A DNA stretch of 64,000 bases from Chloroflexota bacterium (GCA_026707145.1 JAPOXK010000011.1:347908-411907), one strand, 5' to 3'; positions 52,718 through 61,894 are shown, counted from the first letter of the stretch. Notes: a model not told the origin generated them from the letters alone. Program-made: numbers and translations.

Positions 52718-53524
52718 TCAGACGCCGGTTGCGCTCCTCCTGCGCGAGCTGAACCGGATGGCGGCGGCGGCGGCCGCGACCAGCAGCGCCACTACGACCC
52801 CGGTGGTCACGTGCAGGATGGTCCTGTCCTTGCCGCCGCTGGTCAGGGCCAGCAGCTCGCGCGGCTCCTCCGAGAGGGGATCGAGGCTCCAGATCAGCGC
52901 GCCGTCCTCGACCGCGTCGGCGTTGTGCTCCACGATCTCGCCCGGCAGATCGAGCCGGATGGTGAACTCGAACTCCTCCAGCATCAGCTCGGCCAAGCCA
53001 CTATCGAAGGCGCTGTCGAAGGCATCGCCGTCTTCGCCGGGCAGCGCTCCCATGAAAAGCGGCGTCACGACGGCGTCGAAGCGCCAGCCGTCGCCGTCGC
53101 GGCGCAGGTCGAAACGCTCAAAGAGTTCGTCGAGCCCGGCCGCTTCGCCCGTGGGATCGTCGCCGGCGTCCGACAGCGCGGCATCGATCGCGCGTGTGAT
53201 GTCGTCGCTCGCCGCGAACGGGAACCGTGCGCGCACCCCTCGGAAGCCGTCCTCGTCGTACTCCTCAATGGTGGCGCCGGGCGGCAGGTCGGCCTCGTCG
53301 AGGTCGATGAAGGAGTCCGCAAGGTCGGTATCGCCGGCCGCGGCGGCGGCATCCAGGAAGCTGGTGTCCAGCGCGCTCAGGAGTGCGATCGTGCCCGAGC
53401 CGTCTTCGTTGACCTGAATGGCGATCTCGATGCGCGCGCAACCGCTGAGCAGCACCGCGCTGGCGAGCAGCGCCAGCAGGGCCAGGCAGCGCAAACGGAC
53501 AGAGGCGCTCATCGGCCGGATCAT
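52718..53524 (-). CDS. LppM-like lipoprotein with C-terminal membrane helix
   Basis: 268 residues. The signal peptide ends in a lipobox, AVLLSGCARIE, near residue 29. The next segment IAIQVNEDGSGTIALLSALD is the start of the LppM/DUF3153 domain, an acidic beta-rich fold running to about residue 220. A membrane helix (VTTGVVVALLVAAAAAAIRF) and a short basic tail end the protein. It would thus be anchored at both ends, on the outer face of the cytoplasmic membrane. The family was first described in mycobacteria; the function is not defined here. Confidence 0.75.
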   Translation of the reverse strand: MIRPMSASVRLRCLALLALLASAVLLSGCARIEIAIQVNEDGSGTIALLSALDTSFLDAAAAAGDTDLADSFIDLDEADLPPGATIEEYDEDGFRGVRARFPFAASDDITRAIDAALSDAGDDPTGEAAGLDELFERFDLRRDGDGWRFDAVVTPLFMGALPGEDGDAFDSAFDSGLAELMLEEFEFTIRLDLPGEIVEHNADAVEDGALIWSLDPLSEEPRELLALTSGGKDRTILHVTTGVVVALLVAAAAAAIRFSSRRRSATGV

Positions 53525-53578
53525 GGACCCGAACGTAGCACACGGAGTTGGCAGCGCCTCGTCCGGTGGCGAGCGGTT

Positions 53579-53998
53579 TCAGCCACGACGGTCAGCTTTC
53601 TCTTGCTCCGGGGATACCGCGCCCGCGACGATCCCGGCCGGGTCCGTGGCCAGCAGGACCGAGCGGACCACGCTCGTGTCGCGGTAGCGGCCGACCGCCT
53701 GGTAAGCCTCCGAGGTGATCAGCGAGAGGAGCGCCCGGCGCGACGGATAGCGCACCAGGAGGACCAGGTCCCAGGCATCCTCCTCGCGGCCGCCGAGCAG
53801 CTCCGCTCCGTGCCCGGAGTAGACGATCTCGCAGCCGGCCTCCGCCAGGAGCGGCGCGACGCGGCGGCCGTACTCGGCGTAGCCTTCGGCGCCGCCGTCG
53901 GGCTCCAGGGCGATCAGATTGAGCATGTAGACGGGACCCTCGTCCGCGCGGGCGGCGAAGGTCTCCAGGGCGTCCGGGTTGATCGCGTCCCTCGGCAT
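53579..53998 (-). CDS. DUF1330-like ferredoxin-fold protein
   Basis: 139 residues. The N-terminal GPVYMLNLIALEPDGGAEGYAEY, then EIVYSGHGAELLGGREEDAWDLVLLVRYPSRRALLSL and ITSEAYQAVGRYRDTSV, give the dimeric alpha-beta barrel pattern of DUF1330/EthD-related proteins. No catalytic residues are known for the family. ATG 53998 fits the family length; the frame is open upstream to 54226 but without recognisable sequence. It lies 54 bp downstream of the LppM-like gene start. Confidence 0.78.
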   Translation of the reverse strand: MPRDAINPDALETFAARADEGPVYMLNLIALEPDGGAEGYAEYGRRVAPLLAEAGCEIVYSGHGAELLGGREEDAWDLVLLVRYPSRRALLSLITSEAYQAVGRYRDTSVVRSVLLATDPAGIVAGAVSPEQEKADRRG

Positions 53999-54310
53999 GG
54001 CGGCATGGTAGCCCGCCGGAGTGAGCCTTCCGGCGCGGGCCGGCGGGGTCGCCGTTGGCCGGCCTCGGGCCTTTCCCCGTTGGAGGGCAACGGCACGATC
54101 CGGGTGCTCGCGAGCATGAAGCAGTGGAGTGGCGGGCCTGGGTGAATTAGGGAAACGTGCCCCTGCACTTGCAGTGCTTGTATTGGGCGCAGTTGCATTA
54201 TGATCGCGCGTCTTGTTAGGGATCACATCCTTCGGTTGACACCCCGCGCTTCTTGACCGGGCGCAGCAGGGCTTGAACCATCCGCTCCGCCGCCGCGCCC
54301 GCTCCGCCGC
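53999..54310. other. 312-bp intergenic region, no gene seen
   Basis: The region lies upstream of the DUF1330-like gene and downstream of the monooxygenase gene. It includes a locally AT-richer stretch (54145-54230) that may hold the DUF1330 promoter, but no clear -35/-10 pair, hairpin or frame could be supported. Confidence 0.35.
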
Positions 54311-55357
54311 TCAGGCCGGAACCGGCCGCCACTCGCCGCCGGCCTTGAAGCCCGCCGCCGTCGGGATGATCTCCTCGCCGAACGCCTCCACCCGCTCGAA
54401 CAGCTCTGCCGCCGACTTCGTATCCCGGCAGTCGTGCTCGACCACCATCAAGGAGTAGCCTGCCTCGGCGAACTCTTCCAGATCCGCCAGGATCATCTCC
54501 GCCGATCCCTCGCAGATCGGACGCGGCATCCGCTGCACGCTGGGGTCGTCGGCGCTCGTCAGGCGGGCGCCAACCACGCCGATCATCAGGAAGTCCGACA
54601 GATCCCGGTCCACGCGCTCCGCCTCCCGCCGGATCTCATCGTGGAGATGGTCGAGGTCGTGCGGCCGTGCCCTGGGGTGAATGAAGAGGGGATAAAACCC
54701 GTCGCACAGACGCGCCGCCCGGCGCGCCCCCGCTCTCGACACGCCGCCAAACACGATCGGCGGGTGCGGCTGCTGCACCGGTTTCGGATCCATCGTGATG
54801 TTCGCGAAGCGGTAGAACTCCCCTTCGAATCGGGGCGTGTCCTCCGTCCACGCCGTCCGGTAGACTTGAATACACTCATCGGTCATGGCACCGCGCTGTG
54901 CGTAGTCCAACCCCAGCGCCTCGAACTCCTCCTTCGCCCAGCCCGCTCCCACCCCGGCGATCAGCCGCCCGTTCGACAGATGATCCACCGTCGCGAACTG
55001 CCGCGCGTCGTGCAGGGGTGGCCGGTACGGCGCGATCAATACGGATGTCGCTAGCCGGATGCGCTCCGTCACCGCGGCGACCGCCGCCATCGTCGTCAGC
55101 GCGTCCAACATCTGCGGCCGTTCCACGTAATGGCGCTTCCCCGACTCCGGATTGACGATGTGCACCGGCGTCGTCTCGAGCGGCAGGGTCACGTGGTCGG
55201 GGAACCACAGGGAATGGTAGCCGCAGCGCTCCGCCAGCCGCGCCAGCTCCAGTGGCCGCATCGTCTCCGGCGCCACGTTCTCCACCCAAAACTCGGTCTC
55301 GCTCCGCACGATCACGCCGTGCGTGTCCATGTAGGTGCCGATCTGCATCGCCGCCAT
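54311..55357 (-). CDS. Luciferase-like (F420-type) monooxygenase
   Basis: 348 residues with MQIGTYMDTHGV at the start, then LARLAERCGYHSLWFPDHV, IRLATSVLIAPYRPPLHDARQFATVDHLS, NGRLIAGVGAGWAKEEFEALG, and PHPPIVFGGVSRAGARRAA. These are the classical F420-dependent LLM motifs. ATG 55357 has GGAGGG three bases upstream; a start at 55384 or at 55348 is possible. It lies 165 bp downstream of the amidase gene on the same strand and is one of four LLM paralogs in the window. Confidence 0.88.
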   Translation of the reverse strand: MAAMQIGTYMDTHGVIVRSETEFWVENVAPETMRPLELARLAERCGYHSLWFPDHVTLPLETTPVHIVNPESGKRHYVERPQMLDALTTMAAVAAVTERIRLATSVLIAPYRPPLHDARQFATVDHLSNGRLIAGVGAGWAKEEFEALGLDYAQRGAMTDECIQVYRTAWTEDTPRFEGEFYRFANITMDPKPVQQPHPPIVFGGVSRAGARRAARLCDGFYPLFIHPRARPHDLDHLHDEIRREAERVDRDLSDFLMIGVVGARLTSADDPSVQRMPRPICEGSAEMILADLEEFAEAGYSLMVVEHDCRDTKSAAELFERVEAFGEEIIPTAAGFKAGGEWRPVPA

Positions 55358-55522
55358 GCTCCCTCCGCCGTCTTCGCGCCCCACGATAGCGGCGCGTCCC
55401 GGTCCGCCGCAGCGTGCTCCTCCGGAACCGGCCGTCAGCTTTCTCGCGGGACGTGCTTGTCGAAGCGCATGCCGGCCCCGGGCGCGGTGGCCGTTCCCGA
55501 TGCGCGGCGCGGTTGGGGCGGC

Positions 55523-57073
55523 TTAGGGGGAGTTGTGATAGAGGCCGAGCTCCTGGAAAGCGTGGGCGGCGCGGATAACGGTGCCATCCTCCCAGCGGCG
55601 CCCGAGGAGCATCATGCCGACGGGCAGGCCGTTGATCTTGGCGCAGGGGATGGAGATGCCGGGGTTGCCGGTGAGGTCGGTGGGGCAGGTATTGACGTGG
55701 TAGCTGAACGAGTTCTCGATCAGCTGCTCGAGGGAAGGAGTGGGATCGCCGCTAAGCTCGTGGGCCATGCCCCAAGGCGCGAGGGTGGGGAGGGCGAGGA
55801 TGTCGAAGTCTTTGAAGGCTTCGTCGTAGGACTGGGTGAGGAGCTTGCGCTGGTTCTGCGACTTGGCGTAGTAGCGGCCGTTGTAGTGCTCCAGCATGTA
55901 ATGGCCGTGCAGGGTGAGGAGCTTGACGCCGGCGGGGAAGTTGTCGGCCATCGTTTTGCGTGAGCGTCCCATGTAGTCGATGGCGCGCGTGTCGTAGAAG
56001 CCGCGACCGCCGTAGTTGGCGCCGTTGAGCAGGATGAGCTGGACGAAGAAACCGTCGATGAGGAGGGCGGTCCAGAGATCGACGCCGTCGCGGTGCATGG
56101 GGACGGAGGCTTGGCCGACGGTGGCGCCGGCGCGCTCGAAGGCGTGGGCGGCCTCGCGCACGGCGGCGTCGGTGTCCTTGGAGTCGTCGCCCCAGCCGAA
56201 GCCCTCCTCTAGGATGCCGATGCGAAGCCCTTGGGCCTCGCCGGTGCAGGCCTTGGTGTACTCCTCGCCTTTGATGCCGGGACTCTGCCGGGCGTCGTCG
56301 GGGTCGTAGCCGGCGATCGCTTCGAGGAGGAGGGCGGTGTCCTCGACGGTGCGGGTCATGGGGCCGACGTGGTCGATGGTGGCGTCGACGGAGGCGATGC
56401 CGGTGAAGGGGACCAGGGACCAGGTGGGCTTGAGGCCGACGGCCCCGACTTGGGCGGCGGGGATGCGGATGGATCCGCCCTGGTCGCCACCGAGGGCCAT
56501 GTCGCAGTCGCCGGCGACGACCACCGCGCCGCTGCCGCTGGAAGATCCGCCGGCCGAGTAGGCGGGGTTGTGGGGGTTGCGAACGGGCCCGGGGACGGAG
56601 GTTTGGGAGCTGCCGGAGCAGCAGAAGTCCTCGCAGGTGGCCTTGCCGACGATCTCGCCGCCGGCGTCGAGGATGCGGGTGACGACGGTGGCGTCGTAGT
56701 CGGGCATGAAGCCTTCCATGACGGCCGATCCGATCATCATGGGGACGCCGGCGAGGGCGATGGTGTCTTTGACGGCGACGGTCTTGCCGGCAAGCTTGCC
56801 GGTGGGCTCGCCTTTGATGGACGTACGCCAGTACCAGGCGTTGAGCGGGTTCTCATCGGCGGTGGGCTGATAGCCGGGGGTGCGGGGGTATTTGACGGGG
56901 GGCTTGGGGTCGGGGAGGGCTTCGATCTTGCGGTAGGCGGGCATGAACCCTTCGATGACGGCGCTGAAGTAATCGAGCTCTTCATCGCTGATCTCGAAGT
57001 GGTACTGCTTGCCGATCGCTTTCAGCTCCTCCGTCGTGGGGGAGATGATGCCGCCGAGTGCGCGTCGAATCAT
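55523..57073 (-). CDS. Amidase (amidase signature family)
   Basis: 516 residues. The Ser-cisSer-Lys triad is visible: Lys in GKTVAVKDTIALAG near residue 104, cis-Ser in YSAGGSSSGSGAVV near residue 178, and the nucleophile Ser in GGDQGGSIRIPAAQ near residue 203. The N-terminal ~90 residues, including NAWYWRTSIKGEPTG, match amidases acting on small amides. ATG 57073 is chosen; the frame is open further upstream, over the NicX-like gene. It is 52 bp downstream of that gene. The amide substrate is unknown. Confidence 0.88.
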   Translation of the reverse strand: MIRRALGGIISPTTEELKAIGKQYHFEISDEELDYFSAVIEGFMPAYRKIEALPDPKPPVKYPRTPGYQPTADENPLNAWYWRTSIKGEPTGKLAGKTVAVKDTIALAGVPMMIGSAVMEGFMPDYDATVVTRILDAGGEIVGKATCEDFCCSGSSQTSVPGPVRNPHNPAYSAGGSSSGSGAVVVAGDCDMALGGDQGGSIRIPAAQVGAVGLKPTWSLVPFTGIASVDATIDHVGPMTRTVEDTALLLEAIAGYDPDDARQSPGIKGEEYTKACTGEAQGLRIGILEEGFGWGDDSKDTDAAVREAAHAFERAGATVGQASVPMHRDGVDLWTALLIDGFFVQLILLNGANYGGRGFYDTRAIDYMGRSRKTMADNFPAGVKLLTLHGHYMLEHYNGRYYAKSQNQRKLLTQSYDEAFKDFDILALPTLAPWGMAHELSGDPTPSLEQLIENSFSYHVNTCPTDLTGNPGISIPCAKINGLPVGMMLLGRRWEDGTVIRAAHAFQELGLYHNSP

Positions 57074-57125
57074 TGCTGTCCATCCTTCCGCTAGGAGTCG
57101 CTGGTCATGGAACCGATCCGCCCGC

Positions 57126-58166
57126 TCAATGGGGATCCGGTGAGGGCATGGAGGAGAGCGCGGGGCGAATGGGCGTCGTGGTGAGGTCGCCGTTTTGGAG
57201 GATGACCTCGCCGTCGAGGTAGAGGGTGGCATCGCGCATGACGAGGTCGAAGTGGCCCTTGGAAGCGTTGATACCGCCGTAGCCGCGGTTGTCGCCGATG
57301 CCGATGTGGGCGGAGCCGAGGACGGCTTCGCATTCGAGGGCTTCATGGCAGTGGACGGCGAAGGGGTTGAGGCCGATGGCGATCTCGGCGATCTCGTAGA
57401 CGTTGGGGTCGCTGAGGCTTTCGAGCTTGCGGGTGAGGACGTCGGCCTGGAGGGCCCCGTCGCCCTCGCCCCGAAAGTCGACGCAGCGGCCGTTCTCGAC
57501 GGTGATGCGGAAGGGCTCGCTGATCTCGGGGAGGCCCAGCAGTTCGATGAGGGCGTCGATGACGAGGACGCCGTTGGTGGTGCCTTCGGGCGGGCCGATG
57601 CCGGCCTCGATGTCGGGCGGGGCGGCGAGGGAGCCGGGCTTGCGGGCGATGCCGGCGTGGTGGCGGCCGTCGCGGCCGCGGAGGCTGGCGCTGATGTCGG
57701 TGCCGGCGGCGGTGGTGAGCCGCAGCGACTTGGCCCGGGAAAAGCGCTCGTGGATGTCGCTGGCAACGAGGTCGAGGCTTTCGAAGTCGGCCTCCATGCC
57801 GCCGCCGCGGCGGAGGAGACGGGGAGTCATGGCGACCAGGATGAGCCAGCGGGCGCCGTTCTTGCAGGCTTGGACGCGGGCATCGGAGCTGCCGATGAAC
57901 TGGGTGGTGAGCTCGAGGATGACGTCCGCCTCTTTGCAGGCGGCGGCGACGGTGGCGGGGGGCATCTCGCCGGGGGTGCCGACGGGGGCCATGGAGGTGC
58001 TGGTGACCTCGGCGCCGGCCTGGGCGGCGACGGCGGCGAAGAGTTCGACGATGTCGGGGTCGGAACGGGAGTCGGTGACGAGCAGGACGCGCTCGCCGGG
58101 CTGGACGCCGGCGCAGTCGATGACGGCGCGGCGGGCGCCCCAGGCCATGTCAGCAAGGTGCAGCAT
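57126..58166 (-). CDS. M29 aminopeptidase/NicX-like protein
   Basis: 346 residues. The N-terminal domain (VQPGERVLLVTDSRSDPDIVELF, EADVILELT) and a C-terminal region with LRLTTAAGTDISASLRGR, RITVENGRCVDFRGEG, and IAEIAIGLNPFA-HCHEALECEAVLGSAHIGIGDN are shared by M29 aminopeptidases and NicX, the 2,5-dihydroxypyridine dioxygenase. The Glu/His/Asp metal ligands in the last part look intact. It lies between two LLM genes and an amidase, which favours a ring-cleaving or hydrolytic role in heterocycle breakdown. ATG 58166 has GAGG upstream. Confidence 0.75.
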   Translation of the reverse strand: MLHLADMAWGARRAVIDCAGVQPGERVLLVTDSRSDPDIVELFAAVAAQAGAEVTSTSMAPVGTPGEMPPATVAAACKEADVILELTTQFIGSSDARVQACKNGARWLILVAMTPRLLRRGGGMEADFESLDLVASDIHERFSRAKSLRLTTAAGTDISASLRGRDGRHHAGIARKPGSLAAPPDIEAGIGPPEGTTNGVLVIDALIELLGLPEISEPFRITVENGRCVDFRGEGDGALQADVLTRKLESLSDPNVYEIAEIAIGLNPFAVHCHEALECEAVLGSAHIGIGDNRGYGGINASKGHFDLVMRDATLYLDGEVILQNGDLTTTPIRPALSSMPSPDPH

Positions 58167-58213
58167 CTGGTGTCCTCTCCCCGATGGAAGCCTGCGGGTG
58201 GCTTGTGGAGACC

Positions 58214-59206
58214 TTAGTTCAGGTGGGGGATGACCTCTCGGGCGAAGCGGCGAGCGGTGGCGTGGCGGTCGCCGCCGACGGGGAAGATCTCGAAGTGGGT
58301 GAGGCCGAGGTCGCGCAGCTCGTTGATGCGGTCGACGCAGTAGCCGGGCGGGCCGGCAAGGGTGAACTGGTCGATGAAGTCGTCGGGGATCAGCCGGGCG
58401 GCGGCGGCGGCTTCGTGGAAGTGGCTGCCGCGGTAGGCGGCCTTGACCTTGTCGACGAGGTCGGCGTCGAAGCCGGCGAGTTCGACGTAGCGGGGGGCGG
58501 TCTGGGGGTACCAGGCGGCGATGATGCGCGTGTCTTCGCGGGCTTGGGCGCGGTCGTCGCGAATGGAGACGAAGAGATGGCAGGCGATATCGAGGTCGTT
58601 GGGAGTGCGGCCGGCGCGCTGGGCGCCTGCTTGGACCTGGGCGAGGGCGAACTCCAGGCAGGGGCGGGCGCTGCCGCAGGAGAGGAGGACGCCGTCGGCG
58701 ATCTCGCCGGCGAGCTGGCACATGCGTTGGTTGGTGACGGTGAGGTAGATGGGGAGGTCGGCGCGGGCGCCGTAGGGGATGGCGGCATGGTGGAGCTGGA
58801 AGGCTTCCGCGGGGTAGTCGACGGGGTCGCCTTGGAGGAGGGCGCGGCCTGCTTGGACCATGTCGCGGACGGTCTGGAGCTTGGCGATCTTGTAGCCGAG
58901 CTCGGTGACGGGACGGTCGCCGGCGCCGAGGTTCATGACGGCGCGGCCGCCGGAGAGCTCGTCCAGGGTGCAGAGTGCGTTGAAGTTGAGGGCGGGGTGG
59001 CGGGTGTGGGGATGGGTGCAGTTAGGACCGAAGCGAAGGCGGGCGGAATCGATGGCGAGCAGGGTGAGGTAGCTGTAGACGTAGCGGGCGTGGAGGGAGG
59101 AGTCGGCGACCCACATAAAGGCGTAGCCGTTGGCGTCGGCGAAGCGGACGGATTCGCGGAAGGTCGCGGGCGGATCGACGGCCATGAGCGTGAGGCCGAA
59201 CTGCAT
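58214..59206 (-). CDS. Luciferase-like (F420-type) monooxygenase
   Basis: 330 residues beginning MQFGLTLMAVDPPATFRESV, then FADANGYAFMWVADSSLH, LRFGPNCTHPHTRHPALNF, and LDELSGGRAVMNLGAGDRPV. The latter is the cofactor-phosphate region of LLM enzymes. The C-terminal LAGPPGYCVDRINELRDLGL matches the same family. ATG 59206 is preceded by AGGA five bases upstream; the frame is open to 59251. It is probably the first gene of the NicX-like/amidase/LLM run, as the gap to the next gene downstream is only 47 bp. Confidence 0.87.
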   Translation of the reverse strand: MQFGLTLMAVDPPATFRESVRFADANGYAFMWVADSSLHARYVYSYLTLLAIDSARLRFGPNCTHPHTRHPALNFNALCTLDELSGGRAVMNLGAGDRPVTELGYKIAKLQTVRDMVQAGRALLQGDPVDYPAEAFQLHHAAIPYGARADLPIYLTVTNQRMCQLAGEIADGVLLSCGSARPCLEFALAQVQAGAQRAGRTPNDLDIACHLFVSIRDDRAQAREDTRIIAAWYPQTAPRYVELAGFDADLVDKVKAAYRGSHFHEAAAAARLIPDDFIDQFTLAGPPGYCVDRINELRDLGLTHFEIFPVGGDRHATARRFAREVIPHLN

Positions 59207-59373
59207 GGGTGTCCTGATTCGCGTGGCGAAGCCGGCGCCGCGTGGGGACAATCTAGGGCACGAGTCAAGCGGCGCGTTTGAGATGTTGGTGAGCTATGAG
59301 CGTCGGCGCCGAGCATGTACGCCGGTTGCTTCACCGCGACGGTGCGCTCCGGATCCTGTATGAGCCGTTTTGG

Positions 59374-59446
59374 TGGGCCCTCAGGGACTCGAACCCTGGG
59401 CCTTCGGATTAAAAGTCCGCTGCTCTTCCAGCTGAGCTAAGGGCCC
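59374..59446 (-). tRNA. tRNA-Lys (anticodon TTT)
   Basis: A 73-base cloverleaf on the minus strand: acceptor GGGCCCT/AGGGCCC with discriminator A, D-arm GCTC…GAGC, anticodon loop CTTTTAA, and T-arm CAGGG-TTCGAGT-CCCTG. Anticodon TTT reads Lys codons AAA/AAG. The 3' CCA is not encoded. The anticodon stem has one mismatch at its outer pair. Confidence 0.95.
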
Positions 59447-59526
59447 ACCCGAATCCTACAACGATGCCGCGGCTGTTCGCGGTTCACGCGGATGCTGGTC
59501 CTGGCGCTTGGTCGCACTGTGGGCGC

Positions 59527-60528
59527 CTACGCCGCTCGACCCGCCAGGCGGTAGGCGTCGTGGATCAGCTGGACCGCGCGGGCGCAGTCGCGCGCGGTGA
59601 CGGGCGGGGGGTTCCCCGCGCCGAGCGCCTCCAGGAAGTGCCGGATCGTGAGCGGGTAGCCCGGGGCGAAGCTGGACTCGGCTGGGATCACCTCGTCGCG
59701 GTCGGGCGTGAGGATGTGCAGTCCCTCCGGGACCAGCTCCAGCATCGCCTTGGCGCCGGCGACCTTCTGCTCAAGGTCGCTGCTGTTCTTCGGCCAGGTC
59801 GGCATCGTGTACCCGACCTCGTTGTGCACGATGATCCCGCTCGGCGTGCGCAGGGTCGCCAGCGCGTAGTCCTCGACCGCGGCCTTGTGCACGGCCTGGC
59901 TGATGACCGCCGAGAGGACCTCGGGCTCCTCGCCGGTGATGAAGCGGGCGATATCCATTCCGTGCGGCCCCAGGTTGGTCAGCGCGCCGCCGCCGGCGGC
60001 GGCGCGATCGTACATCCAGGGCGACCCCCAATCGTGGTAGCGCTGCATGGTCGGCCGGATCATGCGAAAGACGATGTGCGAGATGGTGCCGAACTCGCCG
60101 CTGGCGCGCATCCGCTTCGCGGTCTGGGCCCAGGGCAGGTAGCGGATCATGAAAGGCGCGGCGGCCCAGGCGCCTTTCGCCTCCGCCAGGTCGGCGAGCG
60201 CGGCGACGGTCTCCGCCTCCATGCCCCACGGCTTCTCCATCACGAAGGGGATGCCGCGGTCGACGAGGTAGCGGAAGGTTTCCGGCATATCGCAATGGCG
60301 TCCCAGCGCGATGACGAACTCCGGCCTGCTCTCCTCGACCATGGCGCGGTAGTCGTCGAACGGGCGGCTGTCGAACTCGTCCGCGCACTGGCGGGCGACC
60401 TCGGCGTCACGGTCGGATACGCCGACGATCTGCAGGCGCAGGTCGCGCAAGATCTTCAGATAGGCGGCGTCGTAGCGCGCGTGCCAGTGGCTGACGTCGA
60501 TCACGGCGATGCGTTGCGGGTGGGGCAC
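59527..60528 (-). CDS. Gfo/Idh/MocA family NAD(P)-dependent oxidoreductase
   Basis: 333 residues. The Rossmann N-terminal half begins RIAVIDVSHWHARY (a variant of the usual G-x-G-x-x-G), followed by IVGVSDRDAEVARQCADEF and PFVMEKPWGMEAETV, where the Glu-Lys-Pro is the family signature. TNLGPHGMDIARFITGEEPE in the second half is the conserved substrate-domain motif. The lack of the full glycine loop suggests weak or altered cofactor binding. GTG 60528 has AGGAGG five bases upstream. Substrates are usually sugars or polyols. Confidence 0.88.
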   Translation of the reverse strand: MPHPQRIAVIDVSHWHARYDAAYLKILRDLRLQIVGVSDRDAEVARQCADEFDSRPFDDYRAMVEESRPEFVIALGRHCDMPETFRYLVDRGIPFVMEKPWGMEAETVAALADLAEAKGAWAAAPFMIRYLPWAQTAKRMRASGEFGTISHIVFRMIRPTMQRYHDWGSPWMYDRAAAGGGALTNLGPHGMDIARFITGEEPEVLSAVISQAVHKAAVEDYALATLRTPSGIIVHNEVGYTMPTWPKNSSDLEQKVAGAKAMLELVPEGLHILTPDRDEVIPAESSFAPGYPLTIRHFLEALGAGNPPPVTARDCARAVQLIHDAYRLAGRAA

Positions 60529-60707
60529 GTGGGCCTCCTTACGAGTCCGCAAGGCGTGGTAGAGAATAGCAGTGGTGGGAGGTCGTCAGCGCGCCGCGCC
60601 GCTCGCCGGCACCTCTTCGGCGCGATCTATCCTCGTGGGGTCGCCGGCTGTTGCGCGGGCGCGTCACCGAACGCTCCCCGGCAGGAGTGCCGGGTAGAGG
60701 GAAAACG

Positions 60708-61232
60708 ATGGATCGTCCGCTTTGGCTCGCTCGGTTGCTCGTGCCGCTTGCCGCGGTCGCGCTGCTGGCCGCTTGCGGCAACGGCGACGCCGGAGAGGCT
60801 GGAGGCGACCGCTCCCTCGTCTTGGAGGAAGAAGAAGGAGAGGCGGTCCTGCGGGTCGAGGGTGAGGACTTCTCCATTGAGGGACCGGAAAGACGGACGA
60901 GCTTCACGGCCGGAGAAACCCCCGGGGAGGGCTTTCCGCCGGAGCTGGTCTACCCGCGCGGCGTCCTCACCCAGAGCGCGGCGGTTGAAGAGGAAGGCCG
61001 TCCGCAGTTCCTCGTGTTTTGGGAGACGGACGATGATGCGGGGACGGTCCTCGATTTTTACGAGGCAGCCTTCGACGCGCTGGGGCTGCCGGGCGAGCGG
61101 GTGCGCACCGAGGCCGAAGGCTTTGCGACCCTGGACGTCGGGACGGCGGATTCCGGAGCGACCGTCGTCATCGTCGAGGGGAGCGGCCGGGACGGCCGCA
61201 ACGTCGTCGCGGTCGGGTATCTCCTGGAATAG
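60708..61232 (+). CDS. Hypothetical lipoprotein
   Basis: 174 residues. The signal peptide ends in a lipobox, VALLAACGN, near residue 22. An acidic segment EEEEGEAVLRVEGEDFSIE follows, then a compact domain with FLVFWETDDDAGTVLDFYEA and VVIVEGSGRDGRNVVAVGY. I do not recognise a family, although the ETDDDAGTVLDFYEAAFDAL region resembles small secreted ferredoxin-like domains. ATG 60708 has AGAGG upstream. It diverges from the oxidoreductase gene and converges on pyrE. Confidence 0.7.
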   Translation: MDRPLWLARLLVPLAAVALLAACGNGDAGEAGGDRSLVLEEEEGEAVLRVEGEDFSIEGPERRTSFTAGETPGEGFPPELVYPRGVLTQSAAVEEEGRPQFLVFWETDDDAGTVLDFYEAAFDALGLPGERVRTEAEGFATLDVGTADSGATVVIVEGSGRDGRNVVAVGYLLE

Positions 61233-61329
61233 GACGGGAGGAGAGTCGAAAGAGGGAGATGGGACGGGGCCGCCGAGCGGTTGATGGGTGCTCGGGCGGC
61301 ATGGGCGGGGATCGCTCGCCGGGACCGGC

Positions 61330-61890
61330 CTAGGTGATCGTCACGGGAACCCGTCGCTGGCAAAGTGGGCACTGCTCCGGCGCGTGCGTCTCAATGTCCA
61401 GGGTGAGGCACCCGTAGAAGGGCAGCCCGAAGTCGGTCCGTCCCCCGGTGCGATCGACGATGACGCCGACGCCGACGGGCTCGCCGCCGGCCGCGCGTAC
61501 CGCGGCCAGCGTGTCGCGCAGCGAGCCGCCCGTCGTGAGAACGTCATCGACCACGAGCGTCCGCGCCCCGGGTGCGAAGGTGAACCCGCGCGCGAAGATC
61601 CGTCCTTCGCCTTGCGGGTTCCGCTCTGCGGAGAACGCCTTGGCCCGGAGTTGGCGGGCGGTCTCGAAAGCGATGATCGTGCCGCCCGTTGTGGGACCGG
61701 CCACGATCTCCACTGCGGCGGCGCGGAAGCGATCGGCGATGTGGCTGCACAGCTCGGTTGTCGCCGCGGGATTCTCCAGCAGCCGGAACTTCTCGACGTA
61801 CAGCGCTCCGTGCCGGCCGGAAGTGTACTGAAAATGTCCCCTAAGCAGGGCGCCGGCATCGCGCAGGAGGCGTGTCGCGTCGTCCGGCAC
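61330..61890 (-). CDS. pyrE: Orotate phosphoribosyltransferase
   Basis: 186 residues. The PRPP loop TLVVDDVLTTGGSL near residue 110 and GPTTGGTIIAFETARQL near residue 67 define orotate phosphoribosyltransferase, which makes OMP from orotate and PRPP in pyrimidine synthesis. The N-terminal HFQYTSGRHGALYVEK is the orotate-binding region. The C-terminal CPLCQR pair, where some bacterial and archaeal PyrE proteins bind metal, is kept. The start is GTG 61890, only 4 bp after the lepB stop, so the two are probably co-transcribed. Confidence 0.92.
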   Translation of the reverse strand: MPDDATRLLRDAGALLRGHFQYTSGRHGALYVEKFRLLENPAATTELCSHIADRFRAAAVEIVAGPTTGGTIIAFETARQLRAKAFSAERNPQGEGRIFARGFTFAPGARTLVVDDVLTTGGSLRDTLAAVRAAGGEPVGVGVIVDRTGGRTDFGLPFYGCLTLDIETHAPEQCPLCQRRVPVTIT

Positions 61891-61894
61891 GGGC

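Noticed and set aside
59464-61284. Long plus-strand frame over the oxidoreductase gene
   Set aside because: It crosses the Gfo/Idh/MocA gene and the lipoprotein gene in another frame and has no domain.
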